The notes under the pieces were generated by a model. That model saw nothing but the letters and a program-made list of their open reading frames with translations, made no database searches and had not been told where the DNA came from. DNA of 64,000 nt from Dryococelus australis (lineage: Eukaryota > Arthropoda > Insecta > Phasmatodea > Phasmatidae). Numbering within the stretch: position 1 is the first letter of the stretch; every line of letters begins with the position of its first letter. The stretch covers positions 216,295,212-216,359,211 of the forward strand of contig CM056997.1 of the NCBI GenBank assembly GCA_029891345.1. Direction: 5' to 3'. Below, one piece after another: positions 25,300-37,305 of the stretch. The position numbers were made by a program, and so were the translations under genes.

Positions 25300-25944
25300 A
25301 CATGCACGGCAACGTTCCTACAGTAGCTCAGGAAAGACTCAAATGCATGGGGAAGTATCCTACTTTGTATAGTAGCGATACTAATCATTCCCAAATTTTC
25401 AGCCTGTTATGTAGAACTATTACCATAAATTGTATAGGTTAAAAACTTCCATTACAGTTTAGGAAGTTTATCAGAAATGTTTTTAAAATGTAATGGATTC
25501 AAGTGTAGTTTTGGTTAAGTGCGGGATTTTCTCAGAATGCTCCTGAGGATCATCCTTCATGATTTTAAATCAAGGGAAAATCTCAACCGTAGCTGCCGCA
25601 GAACCCGAAACTCTTGCACTGGCATCTTTTCCCTCGTCCCGTCGCTCCAAGGCCAGGGCCTTTACACAGAGCTCGTCGATAATTTAGGTTTCAAAGGCGT
25701 ATACCCCAGCATCCTTAAGAATTTGGAGTATTGATGGTCTGGTCAGTATTTGCACTCACACTGTGGAAATTATAAAAGTTTGGAACAACCAACTAATTAC
25801 AAAAAACCTTAAAGTTTGTTACCACTGAAGAGAGATTCTCTTTATCTTATTTTTCCATATCATAATTCATGTGTTTTTCTTGTATATAGACCAACTACCC
25901 TGCCCAACGGGAGCAGAGTATGCTGATTTATCTTTGCTACACCC
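25300..25944 (-). other. Gypsy 5' leader region
   Basis: Between the 5' LTR and gag on the minus strand. A primer-binding site should sit next to the LTR edge near 25940, but I could not match one to a tRNA 3' end. The small plus-strand frame at 25519-25734 has no support. Confidence 0.4.
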
Positions 25945-26175
25945 TTGCACCTAAGGATGCGGCAAAGTAGACTTTCTAAGTGCCCAGCAAAATACAAACT
26001 CCTAGGTGAAGAAAAGACTTCATTTGACAAGGCACTTGTAAATAATATTCATATACTAGGAAACCTGCCAAATTAAAAAAACACATGAATCAGGATAATG
26101 TGCAATTTTTACCTAGTTTTCACTTCGAGACAAAATAAAATTTACTTTATTTTATTTTGATTGTCAGTAGCATGT

Positions 26176-26252
<77 letters not shown>

Positions 26253-27770
26253 CATATATAGGCAAGTTTTAAAAAAGTATTCCGAAATAACTTTGCATAT
26301 AAAAAATTTAAATATAAAAATAATTTATATTATCTTTTTATAATAATATGACCGGGATTCATTAATTTTCTTCCAACTTTCTGAACAAAATCAGAAAAAT
26401 TTCAGGTAGAATATTGTCAAAACTTTGACAGCTTTAAATGTGCAGAAATCTCTTTTAATACAATGTGTGATAAAAGTCATCCATAATGCATTATCTGTAT
26501 ATGGCAAAGACAAAGAAAATTCAATATTAAATTTCTTAAATGGCAGATTCTTTAGTATTTTAAAAGAAAGTTTTACAAAATTTCCACCACAAGGAAATTT
26601 ATTGATATTAAATTTTATTTTATTTTTCTGGCCATTTGTATCTAATAGAGGCCACAGTTTCATAATTTTCTTGCTTTGAAAAATTTGTCTTCCAACCCCA
26701 AGAATAAAATAACATTATTTTATTTTCTTGGTTTTTATAAGATATTTGTGCTGAACCAAAACACTTCTTTATTTAAGTGAAAAATTTTGAAAATTTTAAA
26801 CATTCAATATTTCTTTTATTCACTTTCCCCGATCACACACTGGAACAGGAACTTTTTGTATAACACCTACAAAATTTGTATCCTCAGCTTGCAGAAATAA
26901 CTTCTGTCCTGAACTTGCAAAAGTTACTAAGGCTTCTTCCAAAAGATTTTGAGGAAAATCTCAACCAAATTTTTGAATTATTACAATTTGCAAAAATTTT
27001 GACATTCTATTCCTCAAGGATGACCATAAATGTTATCTTTTCAAGGTAGCGATTATTTTAAAGTATTGGCAACATAAAATTGACAACACTTTTAAAAAAT
27101 TTAGTAACATTTTGTTTGATTGTCTAAAATAATAAAAAAAAAAAGGATTTTTAAAATTTTTATATTTTACTTTTGGCCATTATGGCTCCCTAATATATTT
27201 ACCCAGACATCAAATATGCCTTCCCTACATTCGCCATAAAGGCCTACTGTAATAAATTTTTATATTTTTCAAATTTTATGTCATAATTACCTAACTGGTT
27301 TTGATACTCTCCCGAAGCTGCTGTACGACCTCGAGTCAGCATGCTATACATTTTATAAATCATTTAAGAGCAATGTTTCTTAGAGATGATAGGAACCATT
27401 GGGAACCAATCAGCGGGTCCATGTTCACAAATGTAATTCATGTATACGAAGTAGCAAGAATTCATGGCCAATCACCACACACAAGTACTTTTTTGGGATG
27501 GTCCCAACATCCACGTTATCCCACTTCCGGCCCCAATGACGAAAAATCCAGGAAATGACATCACGCCACATACTTCCACATGGGCGAGAAACGAGTCTTA
27601 GCTGTCAATGTTGTACCATCCTCCCAGGATGACATTATCGGCGTGGGTGGAAGACCAGTGGCGGCGACCGTGGCGCACTCTACATTGTCGCACACCTGTA
27701 CCCTGCTAGCTACATTATTCATTAGTCGTGAGGTAGAGTTTTGCTGTAGCGGGAGTGTAAATGAGATATG
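25945..27770 (-). repeat. Gypsy 5' long terminal repeat
   Basis: Collinear with 18435-20265. It contains a (TA)35 microsatellite at 26179-26248 where the other LTR has only a short tatatatata stretch, so the microsatellite expanded after insertion. The rest aligns without large gaps. Confidence 0.75.
26179..26248. repeat. (TA)35 microsatellite
   Basis: A pure 70-bp TA tract within the 5' LTR. It produces the meaningless YIYIYI frame on the plus strand. Confidence 0.95.
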
Positions 27771-27882
27771 TAACAGTGGAAATTTATTGTATGGTATGAA
27801 AGCCTGCTTTCATGTACTTTTCATATGTTACTCAAGAAAATTGCATAGGTAAGCTTTATACTAATGCGATTTTTAAACATTT

Positions 27883-28250
27883 TCACGAATTTGAAGATTT
27901 CAACAGATATGATATTTCATAGAGGAAAGAAAGAAACCAACATGCTAAAAGGTCTACTGCAACTAAAACAGAAGAAATCCCTGCAGCTGTATGGGGTGGG
28001 GGATCTAAAACATGTACGTGCATGCATTCACAAGCGAACTTGGCAACACTAGCACTATATGGACTAATGATTTTATCGTTTCGAGACTTAGCTCGCTGAC
28101 ACTCAAAACATTCTTTGACCAGATTTTCAATGTTCCGCCATAACCTTGGCCGAAAAAACATTTCTTTAATCCGAGCTACAGTTTTGTCCTGGCCATATGT
28201 CCTTTTGAATATGGCATTTGAACGTAGAATCGTGGATAGGCGAATATGGA
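27883..28250 (-). pseudogene. Second Gypsy integrase fragment (zinc-binding domain and start of core)
   Basis: The minus-strand frame shows the integrase zinc-binding module: KTVARIKEMFF-x-P, then C-x2-C (CFEC) and QRAKS. The histidine side of the HHCC finger is degraded. The start of the catalytic core follows (VLVAVDLLACWFLSF). It is close to the integrase region of the Gypsy element at 21900-22250, so it derives from a related but separate copy. Only about 120 codons remain. It abuts the outer end of the 5' LTR on one side and the PolB remnant on the other. Confidence 0.75.
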
Positions 28251-31200
28251 ATGATAAATTAGGGACAGACACGGACGTAGATCTTTACTTTCAAAGATGT
28301 AAGGAGCCTGTTTTAGACGTAACGTCAATGGCAGCCAGGCCTTTCAAAATTCACATCTCCGTAGCAGTTAAGTTCTTCAAAAATACTGCTTCTGAGGAAA
28401 ACGTTACAGAGACATTTTACTTTGTCAGTAAAGCCACTTCTGCTCTTTATTCATCCCACGTTGGCGAAATTTTCAAGGATAACATCGTCCCTCCTCTCAC
28501 TACACAAATTAGTGAGCTTTGTGCGAGAGGTAGGGTCTGGGGGATGGAATTGATAGGGCAAATAGATGATCACATTTCGCAATACAGACCATTCACTGCA
28601 GGTGATTCTCATACAAAGCTTGCATTAATGTGCAATATTTTGGATATTAGTGCTTCCTGTATGCTGTAGTAGCGAATTCACTCGCTTCCACACACCATAT
28701 CAGTCAACCAAGTTGATATCCAAAACCTCACCAGGTTCTGAATGCCAAGAGATTGTCGACTCCTGTAGTATTGCACGAGATCAAACAATTCGAGGAGCTT
28801 AATAATATTTCCATTAATGTTTACTCTGTGGTAGACAATGATAGGAATATTGTTGATGAATGATTTGACAATGCTAATGAGGGGATTATCTTACCCATCA
28901 TCATCTCTCCTGTGCAAAATGATTGTCATGTGAATATGATGGTCATTTGTGCTAGTGGTAGTACTGCCCTATTGCATTTTGCAATGATCAAAAGTATGTC
29001 ATTACTGTTTTACAGTCAACTGCGAAATTTTAATATATTTAAAAAAATTTGTGACTGTGCCTCCAATATTTCAGAATTGAGGGGAAGCTCATAAACCATA
29101 ACGATTTTTTCAACAACCCGATACTGTAAGGTGTGCTTTCCTAACTGAGGAAAACAAGCACTTGGAATTCACGAATATTACCAAACAGCAAAGAACGGGT
29201 TTCATTGCGTAACTGTAATACTGAAGCTTATCTGAAACCCATGTCCACTTGCTTTCCACATAATGACAGCAGCACAACAACCATCAACCAACATATACCA
29301 ATATGCTTCTATCATTCCGCTCATGTGCTGATATGATTCAAGTTTGTCGCAGTATCAAAAGTTTGTGGATGAAGGTTGGATGTATAAGATGGTTGATAAA
29401 TTTGTTGAATTGACAAAGCGGGTCACCGACAAATACAGAATAACTGTTCAAATTAAGCCATTGACATAAGCCGAGAAAGCTAGGTTAATGGCTCAAAAAC
29501 CTGTCATATTTGTAAAAAGATGCTCGAAAATTTTATTTTACCATTAACATTTGACAAGCACAGTCAGAGCCTGCGCACATGATAAATGCAATGCATAGTT
29601 CAGACAGAAAAGGAACCAACTAATAGCTGTATTTCATAAACTGCAAAATTATGTTTTGTGCTTCCTTATAAATAAAGCAGTTGGCTAAGAGACCTATCAC
29701 ACAAACCAATGGAACCCTAGTAATCGAATATCTGGGTAAACTCAAGGTTCAAGGAATAACCCTGGAAAAATATAAATTTACTACCGAAATTATTGCCTAT
29801 GGGAGAGATTTTCAATACATGCAATTACACTTCATTGATACATTTAATTTCATGAGCACATCACTGGAAACATTGCCAGGAAATTTGATTTCTATCCAGT
29901 TGAGTATCAAATGCTCGCATTTTCGAGAAATCATCCACATTCATTTGTCTCAAAGAAAGGGATTATTTGCTTAGTACTTTGTTAAGTCCATTGAATGTCT
30001 AAACTGTACCTAACTCCCACCCATGGATGCATTTCATATTGTAATGAAAGGTGAGGGCACTAGCGATTCAGATTACACCCATGCTCAATTCATGTGGAAT
30101 GCATTCAACTGTAAAAATTTGCTAGATAACCAATCCAGTATTTACATGTGGACATGTGTTTGTTGGCAGACATATTTGAAAATTTCAGAACCTTACATTT
30201 GGCAGGATACAGTCTTGACACTGCCATGTACATGACAGCTCCCTCTCTCTAACGGGATGCTATTTTGCTTATAACAGGTGTGTGGTTAGAGATGACCACA
30301 TACCTATGCATTTACCTTTTTATTGAAGGCGGAGCCAGGGGTGGTATTAACCTAGTTTGAAAAAGGCATGCAGAAGCAAACAACATATACATGGAAGAGA
30401 AGTATAACCCCAGTGTGGCAGACAAGTAAACTTGTTATTTCAACTTAAATGGCCTGTACAGTCGCACAATGAAGTACAAGCTACCTATTAGGAATTTCGA
30501 GTAGATTAAATGCAGGCATGTTTTCGACCTGGAATTTTGTCAACACTGACAATGGCGGGGACACATGTTCTTTTCGAGGAAGTGAATTTGTCTTTTCTGA
30601 ATGAATGTCATAATGCCCTAGCTGATATGCCTCTTGCCCCAGTATCTGTCATACCTATAAATGGCCACAATTGGTAATTATTGTTAACTCTCGCAACATG
30701 GAAGAATTATGGTGTGCACGGTGAAACACAGAAGCAATACTTAAGGTACAGAGCCATACTGGATGCTGGTCATCACATACCGTGCTTTGAGCAGAAGGCA
30801 TTGATGTCTCCATACATCATGTTCAATACTGAGAAACATGCTCAAGCGGCGAATGCTTTCGAGAAATCGTTTTTAAATTGATGGAAAACTTAATCTTGGA
30901 AAGACTATACAGAATATCCACCGGGAAAAGTACGCCAGAGTCGTATCATGGTGTGACCCTATATACGCGGCGGCAGAATTGATTGGCCTACCTATATTCA
31001 AGAAAAGTCATATCCTCGATAAAAACTTAGACCTACTCGAAATGGAAAAGATCTCTGTTGCATTCTACAAGCGTTTGTACACTGGTGGCGATATTTAAGA
31101 CTTGTCAGAATTATACCTGTATGCTTTTCACTATCATTACATCTGCCTGAATTTCCTCAGCAAGCCTTGCATCTTCTATATTGCGATACAGATAGCCTAA

Positions 31201-31640
31201 TTTAAGAAATTCATTGCCATTACGTGTACCCGAGTATTCCCCCAGATTTGGCTAGACGATTTGATACTTCCAACTACGCTCCAGAAAATCCTCTAAAGTT
31301 CCCTTTGGTGAATAAAGGAGTTTCAGGAGTTATGAAGGATCAATGCACTTGTCACATCATCATACATTTTGTAGGCCTATGCACCAAATTTTACACATAT
31401 AGTATTTTGAATAAAAATGTGTGTTACTAAAAGGGGATAGAGCCTATCAGGTTGCAATATCTCCAGTACAGAGATTATTTGGAATGACTCATTCAAAATT
31501 CAAGGAGGTTGGGGACCCAATATCACTTCTGTTCATGTAGTCACGATATCTACACCGAAAGAGTAACAAAAGTAGCCTTGCCAAGTAATGATGACAAAAG
31601 CTATGTCAGATTAGGTAAACATGTCGATGTTGCTATTGGG
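28215..31640 (+). pseudogene. Decayed family B DNA polymerase of Maverick/Polinton type
   Basis: Protein-primed family B polymerases replicate Polintons and related viruses. Plus-strand fragments in order match that family: an N-terminal region (28215-28660) with the usual W-x-L-x2-I and KY-P-like turns; a C-x2-C finger segment near 29495; a domain with an FIDTFNFM-like motif (29690-29974); a GG-x-N...ANN block followed by a degenerate N-x-LY motif (30330-30480), the polymerase A-like site; and an FNTEKHA...NAFEKSF block (30800-30880), then a segment ending near 31100. Stops and shifts occur throughout. No integrase, ATPase or capsid gene of a Polinton is seen nearby, so this is a fragment. 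I infer the family from motif order; a profile search would settle it. Confidence 0.7.
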
Positions 31641-32066
31641 GCACTATGACATTCCTGAATGAATTTACCCTCTACTTGGCAATACTAGCTTACCACGCCA
31701 TCTGCCAGACCAAAAGCTACCAGACCTAGCAATGACCTGTCATCCGCTGAGAGGGTCTACCAAACATCACCACCGTCTCACAGTTGTGGGACCATCGACA
31801 TCGACTCACTGCGAGATCAACTACATGTTAAACAACAACATTGCAGTTCATTAGTGTTACTGCAGAACTGACTAAACAATGGATAGTTGTGATGGTAGGC
31901 CCTCCAGCATGTATATCCTGATTGTGACAACAGTGATTCAAAGTGCAATGCGCGAATGTATAAATCGTAAATAAATTGAAGTGAAAGAGACACCCAAAAT
32001 ATGCTCCTCTTCATACAATAACTTTTTTGTGTAAATAAATACCTCTGAAGAACTATGCATATATAT
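31641..32066. other. No recognisable feature
   Basis: Possible tail of the PolB element, with no readable motif. Confidence 0.4.
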
Positions 32067-32070
32067 AGAC

Positions 32071-32155
<85 letters not shown>
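32067..32155. repeat. (GA)n microsatellite
   Basis: GA dinucleotide tract, slightly interrupted by agac units at its left end and pure from about 32092. Confidence 0.95.
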
Positions 32156-32161
<6 letters not shown>

Positions 32162-33194
32162 CTATGATCTAAGTAGAAAGGAGGGTAAATATCGTATATA
32201 AATATTTGTAGAAAACAGTAAAGTGAGAAGATGTAATATATATAAATTTACTGAATGACAATGAATATGTTCTTATAATGTTAGATAAATGTGCTCCAGA
32301 ACACTAATGTAAAAAGATGTATTTAAATATGTTTGAATATGTGTTGTGTATAAATGTTTTTTAAGAACAATATGATTTTCGTATATATGTGTAAATTTTG
32401 GGGTTGTTGGAAAAAATTGGGAATCAGTGAAAAGTATTTCAAACGGATTGTTAGTTTCATTTATTACTTACATTACCTACAGACAGAGTGGACACACATC
32501 ATTTATAAAACACTCTAGAGAAAATACTGTGTGAGAAATAATAAATAAATGTCGTGCAATAATTTAACAACCGAGAGTCACAACTTCGAACACATAACAG
32601 AAAAGAGTTAGTCAAACATATGATGTGTGAAAGAAATAATAAAAAAAGCTATTACCAATATGGCATCGCGAGCGAATTGTCCTCGACGGATTCCAATTAT
32701 AAACTGAATATTTTATACATAAACTCCATGCCTTACGAATTAAAACACAAAGCATTATGGCCGATGGATAATACTGCTGTGTGAAAAAAAAAATCATAGT
32801 TCTTGCTAATATGGTGCCGCGGGTATAACCCATTTATATAAGTGACTTTAATTCACTCGAGAGCGAGCTGTGATGGGGAGCAGATGTGTATGGTTCTCTG
32901 CCTAGTAAATGTTAACTGCATTATGGCATAATGCATAATTTAATAACTCATTGCTTCATATGCGTGTCCACATATTAAGTGATTATATTTATATAATTTA
33001 ATTAATATTATTATTTATTTCATGCGCAATTAAATTACCTCAATGGTATGCAACCTCAATCGGGCGCAAGACACCGGAACTGACAAGACCTGTACTTGCT
33101 CTCTCTCTCTCTTTTGAGCATGTACTAAGTAATGCTTTGCTGCATATGCAGGTGTGCATAATTGGTTATCAAAATTTATATAATTTAATTATTT
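32156..33194. other. No recognisable gene
   Basis: AT-rich. The part at 32920-33190 has gcataattaataa-type text that resembles 37700-37860 on the far side of the foldback element, so both flanks may belong to one larger repeat. Confidence 0.45.
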
Positions 33195-34450
33195 ATTACA
33201 AGCGAGTAGTAGGATGAAGGGAAGGCTGGTGCAGGGTCCAAGGTCGGGAGCCGGGGAGCCAAGACCGCTATTGAATCCCATAATTCCTGTTCTGTCGTTC
33301 TGGTCACATGTCTGCAATCTTGGATTCCACCCCATTGTGGGCCAGTATGCCATCATCTTGGATTTCACCATGTCGCTTGCCAGTATGCAGCCATCTTGTT
33401 ACTCACTTCGTTTGACTGCCGTATTTGTAACCAGTATGTCATTTTTCATGCTCTTGCATTCCGGGGTTTTCTCCGAGTGCCCCCATTTTTTCTATTTTGT
33501 ATTCTTTCCTTCCTTTTCTTTGTCTTATTACTTTCCTTCTCTCTTCTTCTTTCCTTTCTATTCCTTCTCTTTTCCTCTCTTTGCTTCCTTTTCTTCTCAA
33601 TTTATTCTTTTCTTTCTCTCTCATTCTCTTTTTCTCTTTTCTTCTTTCTTTCTCTCCCCTTCATGCATAATTTGTTTACATCAACTGTTACTAGAGGCCG
33701 CCATCTTTGTTTACATTTGTCTCTCACCTATGTTCGATCCACCATCCTGGATTTTCGTTTGTCATTTAGTTCCCATGTTAGTTCTGACTTTGGCCACTAG
33801 GAGTGCTCCACTGATTACTAACCTTTGTTCGACTGTCATCTTGGTTCTGACTTAAGCCACTTGGAGCACTAGCCTCGTTCTCGTTCGAATAGTCGATCGG
33901 CCGCCATATTGGTTCTGGAATTGGCCCCTAGGACCATCTGGAATAGTGCGGGATCGAACTGCTGGACCCTGGGTTACCAGACCACTTGGCTATTGCGACA
34001 TGCGCTGGGACAAGAGTTTATAAGTAGTATATAGATTGGAGTTGAATAAATAATATCTTGGTTTTAGGTTAAAGACATTGTATTATTATTTCTAATAAAA
34101 TTTTTAATGTTTTTTATTTACATATAAATGATTTTTAATTATATATACAAATAAATAATTTCTTAGTATATGCGTTATTATTAATTTTTATTTCTTACAA
34201 ATTTTCAGTATTTTGTTTACATAGCAATAATTTTTGAAGTATTTTTAAGTGGTTATTATTTATTATGTTATTTTTTATTTTATTATTGTTGTTTCATTTA
34301 CATATATATTATTTAGATTTAACTTGTTCGATTAGTCACATTTACTCCACAGATAACATATATATACATGTTCGATTAGCTGCATTTGCTCCATTCTACC
34401 ATCTACATAGATCCTTCATCACCTGCTAGAGTGCGCGAATGGCCAGTGCA
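33195..34450 (+). repeat. Foldback left arm
   Basis: Pyrimidine-rich at 33480-33660, giving the long but meaningless FLFFLLS frames at 33214-33855 and 33396-33800. It carries one copy of the segment that is tandemly repeated three times in the right arm, and it holds a tRNA-like insertion at 33938-34012 that the other arm lacks. Confidence 0.75.
33938..34012 (-). repeat. tRNA-like segment inserted in left arm
   Basis: On the minus strand it shows a TAGCCAAGTGGTCTGG A box and CAGTTCGATCCCG B box, a polymerase III-type head. The matching place in the right arm (near 36350) runs straight through without it, so it probably arrived after the arms formed. Acceptor-stem pairing is poor, so a working tRNA gene is unlikely. 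Confidence 0.6.
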
Positions 34451-35819
34451 TATCTTTATTTACGAATTAAAAGATGTAATTTTCCATACACGAGAAGGCA
34501 TATAAAAAATATCGTAAAGTACATTCCAGGCAAACCATGCAAAACATCTTCGATTTTCAATACTTTATATTTTTAAAAACAATATTTTGTCTTAATACTT
34601 TACTTTATTCAATTCGTTTTTACATTTGTCGCCTAGATCTTTAACCACTTATGCACCCACCGATAGGCCTGCGGCTCAGCTGCGACAGGTCTACCAGAAC
34701 AGATGCACTTGCAGCGACTCGCCACGGGTGACCTCATTAACAAACATCGCCTGTAGGCTGCAGTAATCAAATATCTAGGAATCGATGCACAATAAATAAG
34801 TAAATTAGTTAAATGTATTTAATTTATCATTTGAAAAATGCCAAACAATAATATTTGAAAATTACAGTAAAAAAAATGTATTTGTAATGTGTTTTGCAAT
34901 GTAAATTCAGTTCAAACATTTCAAAATTAGTCAATTTCACACTTTCCTATGACAGCTGGTAACATTAAAAAAATATAAGTGTCACGCTCGAAAGGGATTC
35001 GAACTCAGAACATTTTGAATAGAAGTCCGACAGGCTAACTACGCGACCACCTAGCTAGAAAAGCTAGCAGCTACATTCACTCGTACAATTACAGAGAAAT
35101 TTTAATTTTTTGTTATGCAAATATTATTTGTCGGAGTGTGTATTCTTAAGCTTAGGTGTAACTATTTTCTAGTATATTCTAATTTGTGTATTTTTAGGAT
35201 GCTGGCTGTCTCGCAAAATTCAGTTTGCAATAAACATTTATAACCTGAGAGTTTTTATTTGTATACGACCTATATCAGCATAGTGGCTAGGTTAAAATAA
35301 TATTTTGCTTTTTTCCAACGACATCTGTTTATAACAGACTGGTGACGATACTGGTTCATAATAAGAGAATAAATAACTGTATTTACTATAAGATTTTAAT
35401 ATTTATTAAATTTTTTAAGTCGTACTGGCATTTTATGTAGAGTAAAGCAGAAAAGTTCTCTCAGCTTCATTTCAGGGCGTCTCTCTTCGAGATTAAAAAA
35501 TCATGCAATGTTTATTATTTATTATCTCAACTATATTTTGAAACATAACTTTCCTATTAAGATTTTATTCAGTGTATCTATATATGACTAAACCAAGCAC
35601 CATTATATTCTCTATATATCAGGCAGGATAAAGAATCAGCGATAAATTTATATAGATATATATATATATATAAACATACTTCAGACTACAACTGAATCCT
35701 TAAAATTTTTCACTCTATTCACAAAGTATCTTTAAAGCAACCAATCATTAATATAAACTACTTATACACACCTTAAGATAATCCAATTTACACCTTTAAA
35801 TTCGTAATAAATAATAAGC
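34451..35819. other. Foldback centre, AT-rich, with one tRNA-like segment
   Basis: No coding capacity. It contains the tRNA-like head at 34981-35056 and otherwise AT-rich filler. A hairpin with this spacer would have a 1.4-kb loop. Confidence 0.5.
34981..35056 (-). repeat. tRNA-like SINE head
   Basis: On the minus strand it has GGTGGTCGCGTAGTTAGCC (A-box region) and GAGTTCGAATCCC (B box) about 35 bp apart. The ends do not form a convincing acceptor stem. It is probably a tRNA-derived SINE fragment; a degenerate tRNA pseudogene is possible. Confidence 0.6.
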
Positions 35820-37305
35820 ACTGACGACTCGCGCACTCTAAAAGGCGATGAAGGAACTATGTAGAAGGTGGAATGTAGCAAATACAATTAATCGAACATG
35901 TATCATTTATCAGTGGAGCAAATGTGACTAATCGAACAGGTTAAATCTTAAATAATATGCACGTAATTTAAACTAAAATAATAAGAAAATTAAAAATTTA
36001 TAATTAGAAAATAAATACTGAAAAAATTATACAAGTTAAATATAAATAATATATATAACTTAAACCAAAATAATAAATTTAAAACTAACATAATATAAAT
36101 AAATACTTTAAAAAACTTAAAATATTATTGATTTGCAAATAAAATACTTAAATATTATGTAAGAAATAAAAATTGTATGATGAAAAATATACTTTAAACA
36201 TTATTGATTTGTATATAAACATTAAAAATTATTGATATGTAATTAAAAAACATTACAAATTATATAAGAAATAAAAATGTAATGCCCGTAATGAGAGGCA
36301 AGATATTATTTATTCGTATCCAAGATATATATTCCTGATGTATTTTGATTTAAAAAAACCGCTCCCCAAGTGGCCAATTCCAGAACCAATATGACGGCCG
36401 ATTGACTAATCGAGTGATAGTGACACCAGCGCTCCTAGTGGCAAAAGCCAGAACCAAGATGACGGTCGATCAAAGGTGGAGCGAATGCGACACCAGCGCA
36501 CCTAGTGTGCTAATGTGGGAAAGAAATGACAACCGAAAAACCAAGTTCGCAGGTCGAACATAGGTGAGAGACAAATGTAAACAAAGATGGTGGCCTCAAA
36601 TAACAGCCAATGCAAAAAAAGATACACGAATGGGAAAGGAAAGAAGAGAGAAAGATAGAAAGAGGGAAAGGTAAGAAGAAGAGTGAAGGAAAGGAAGAGA
36701 AAGAAATAATGCAAAAGAGGAGATGGGAGCACTCCGAGAATACCCCTTGAAGACGAAGAGCGAAAGAGAGAATTAAGAGAAAGGAAAGAAGAAGAGAGAA
36801 GGAAAGGAATAAGCAAAGGAAAGAAAGAGAAAGAAATAATGCAAATGAAAAAATGGGAGCACTCAGATAAAACCCCTTGAAGAGGAAGAGGGAAAGAGAG
36901 AAGTAAGAGAAAAGAAAGAAAAAGAGAGAAAGAAAAGAAGAGAAGAAAGAAAAGGAAAGAAAGAATGCAAAACAGAAACAAGTAGGAGCACTCGAAGAAA
37001 ACCCTTGGAATGCAAGAACATGGAATAATGACATAATGGTTACCAATTTGGCAGTCGAACGAAACTGAGTAACAAGATGGCTGTGTACTGGCTACAAAAA
37101 TGGTTGTCCAAGATGGTGGTGTACTGGTTTAAAATATGGTGGTGTACTGGTTAGCAACATGGTGGAATCCAAGATGGCGGACACGTGAACGGAATTACAG
37201 AGCGGGAAGTCCTGGATCGAAGACTAAGAAACCTATGTAAGGTCAGGACCCTGGACCCTGCACCATCCTTCCCATTACTCAACTACTCAAGCGTAATTCA
37301 TTTAC
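35820..37305 (-). repeat. Foldback right arm, with three internal tandem units
   Basis: Inverted partner of 33195-34450, longer because a unit of about 130 bp (gggagcactc....accccttgaaga plus a GA-rich stretch) occurs three times, beginning near 36724, 36858 and 36986. The minus-strand frames of 159 and 178 codons over it are low-complexity F/S/L text from the pyrimidine strand. Confidence 0.75.

Larger units (their letters stand above)
18435..27770 (-). mobile_element. Ty3/Gypsy LTR retrotransposon, full-length but decayed
   Basis: A minus-strand element with direct repeats of about 1.8 kb at each end and, in order on the minus strand, gag with a zinc knuckle, an aspartic protease with an LDSGAS core, reverse transcriptase with YIDD, RNase H and integrase. 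Integrase after RNase H is the Gypsy order, not Copia. Frames are broken by many stops. The LTRs differ visibly along their length, which points to an old insertion. Exact LTR termini and the target duplication could not be fixed by eye; edges are good to about 30 bp. Confidence 0.85.
33195..37305. mobile_element. Foldback-like element: two inverted arms above 1.2 kb around a 1.4-kb centre
   Basis: The left arm (33195-34450) is the inverted counterpart of the right arm (35820-37305). Matching landmarks are ggtgcagggtcca at 33228 against its complement at 37249-37261; gccatcttggattccacc-type text; a CT-rich block at 33480-33660 against GA-rich DNA at 36640-36970; and a cgattagtcacatttgctcc block at 34340 against its complement near 35930. 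No transposase is found. The structure resembles foldback elements or a large MITE; a local inverted duplication is the alternative. I could not fix a target duplication. Confidence 0.75.

Noticed and set aside
26161-26343. 60-codon YIYIYI frame
   Set aside because: Translation of the (TA)35 microsatellite.
28115-28220. First 30-odd codons of the 184-codon plus-strand frame as the true PolB N terminus
   Set aside because: That DNA is the antisense of the Gypsy integrase zinc-binding region; PolB-like sequence begins only near 28215.
33214-33855. Longest plus-strand frames (213 and 134 codons), and 159/178-codon minus frames at 36.5-37.0 kb
   Set aside because: They are low-complexity F/S/L text from CT-rich DNA in the two foldback arms, appear on opposite strands in the two arms, and show no domain.
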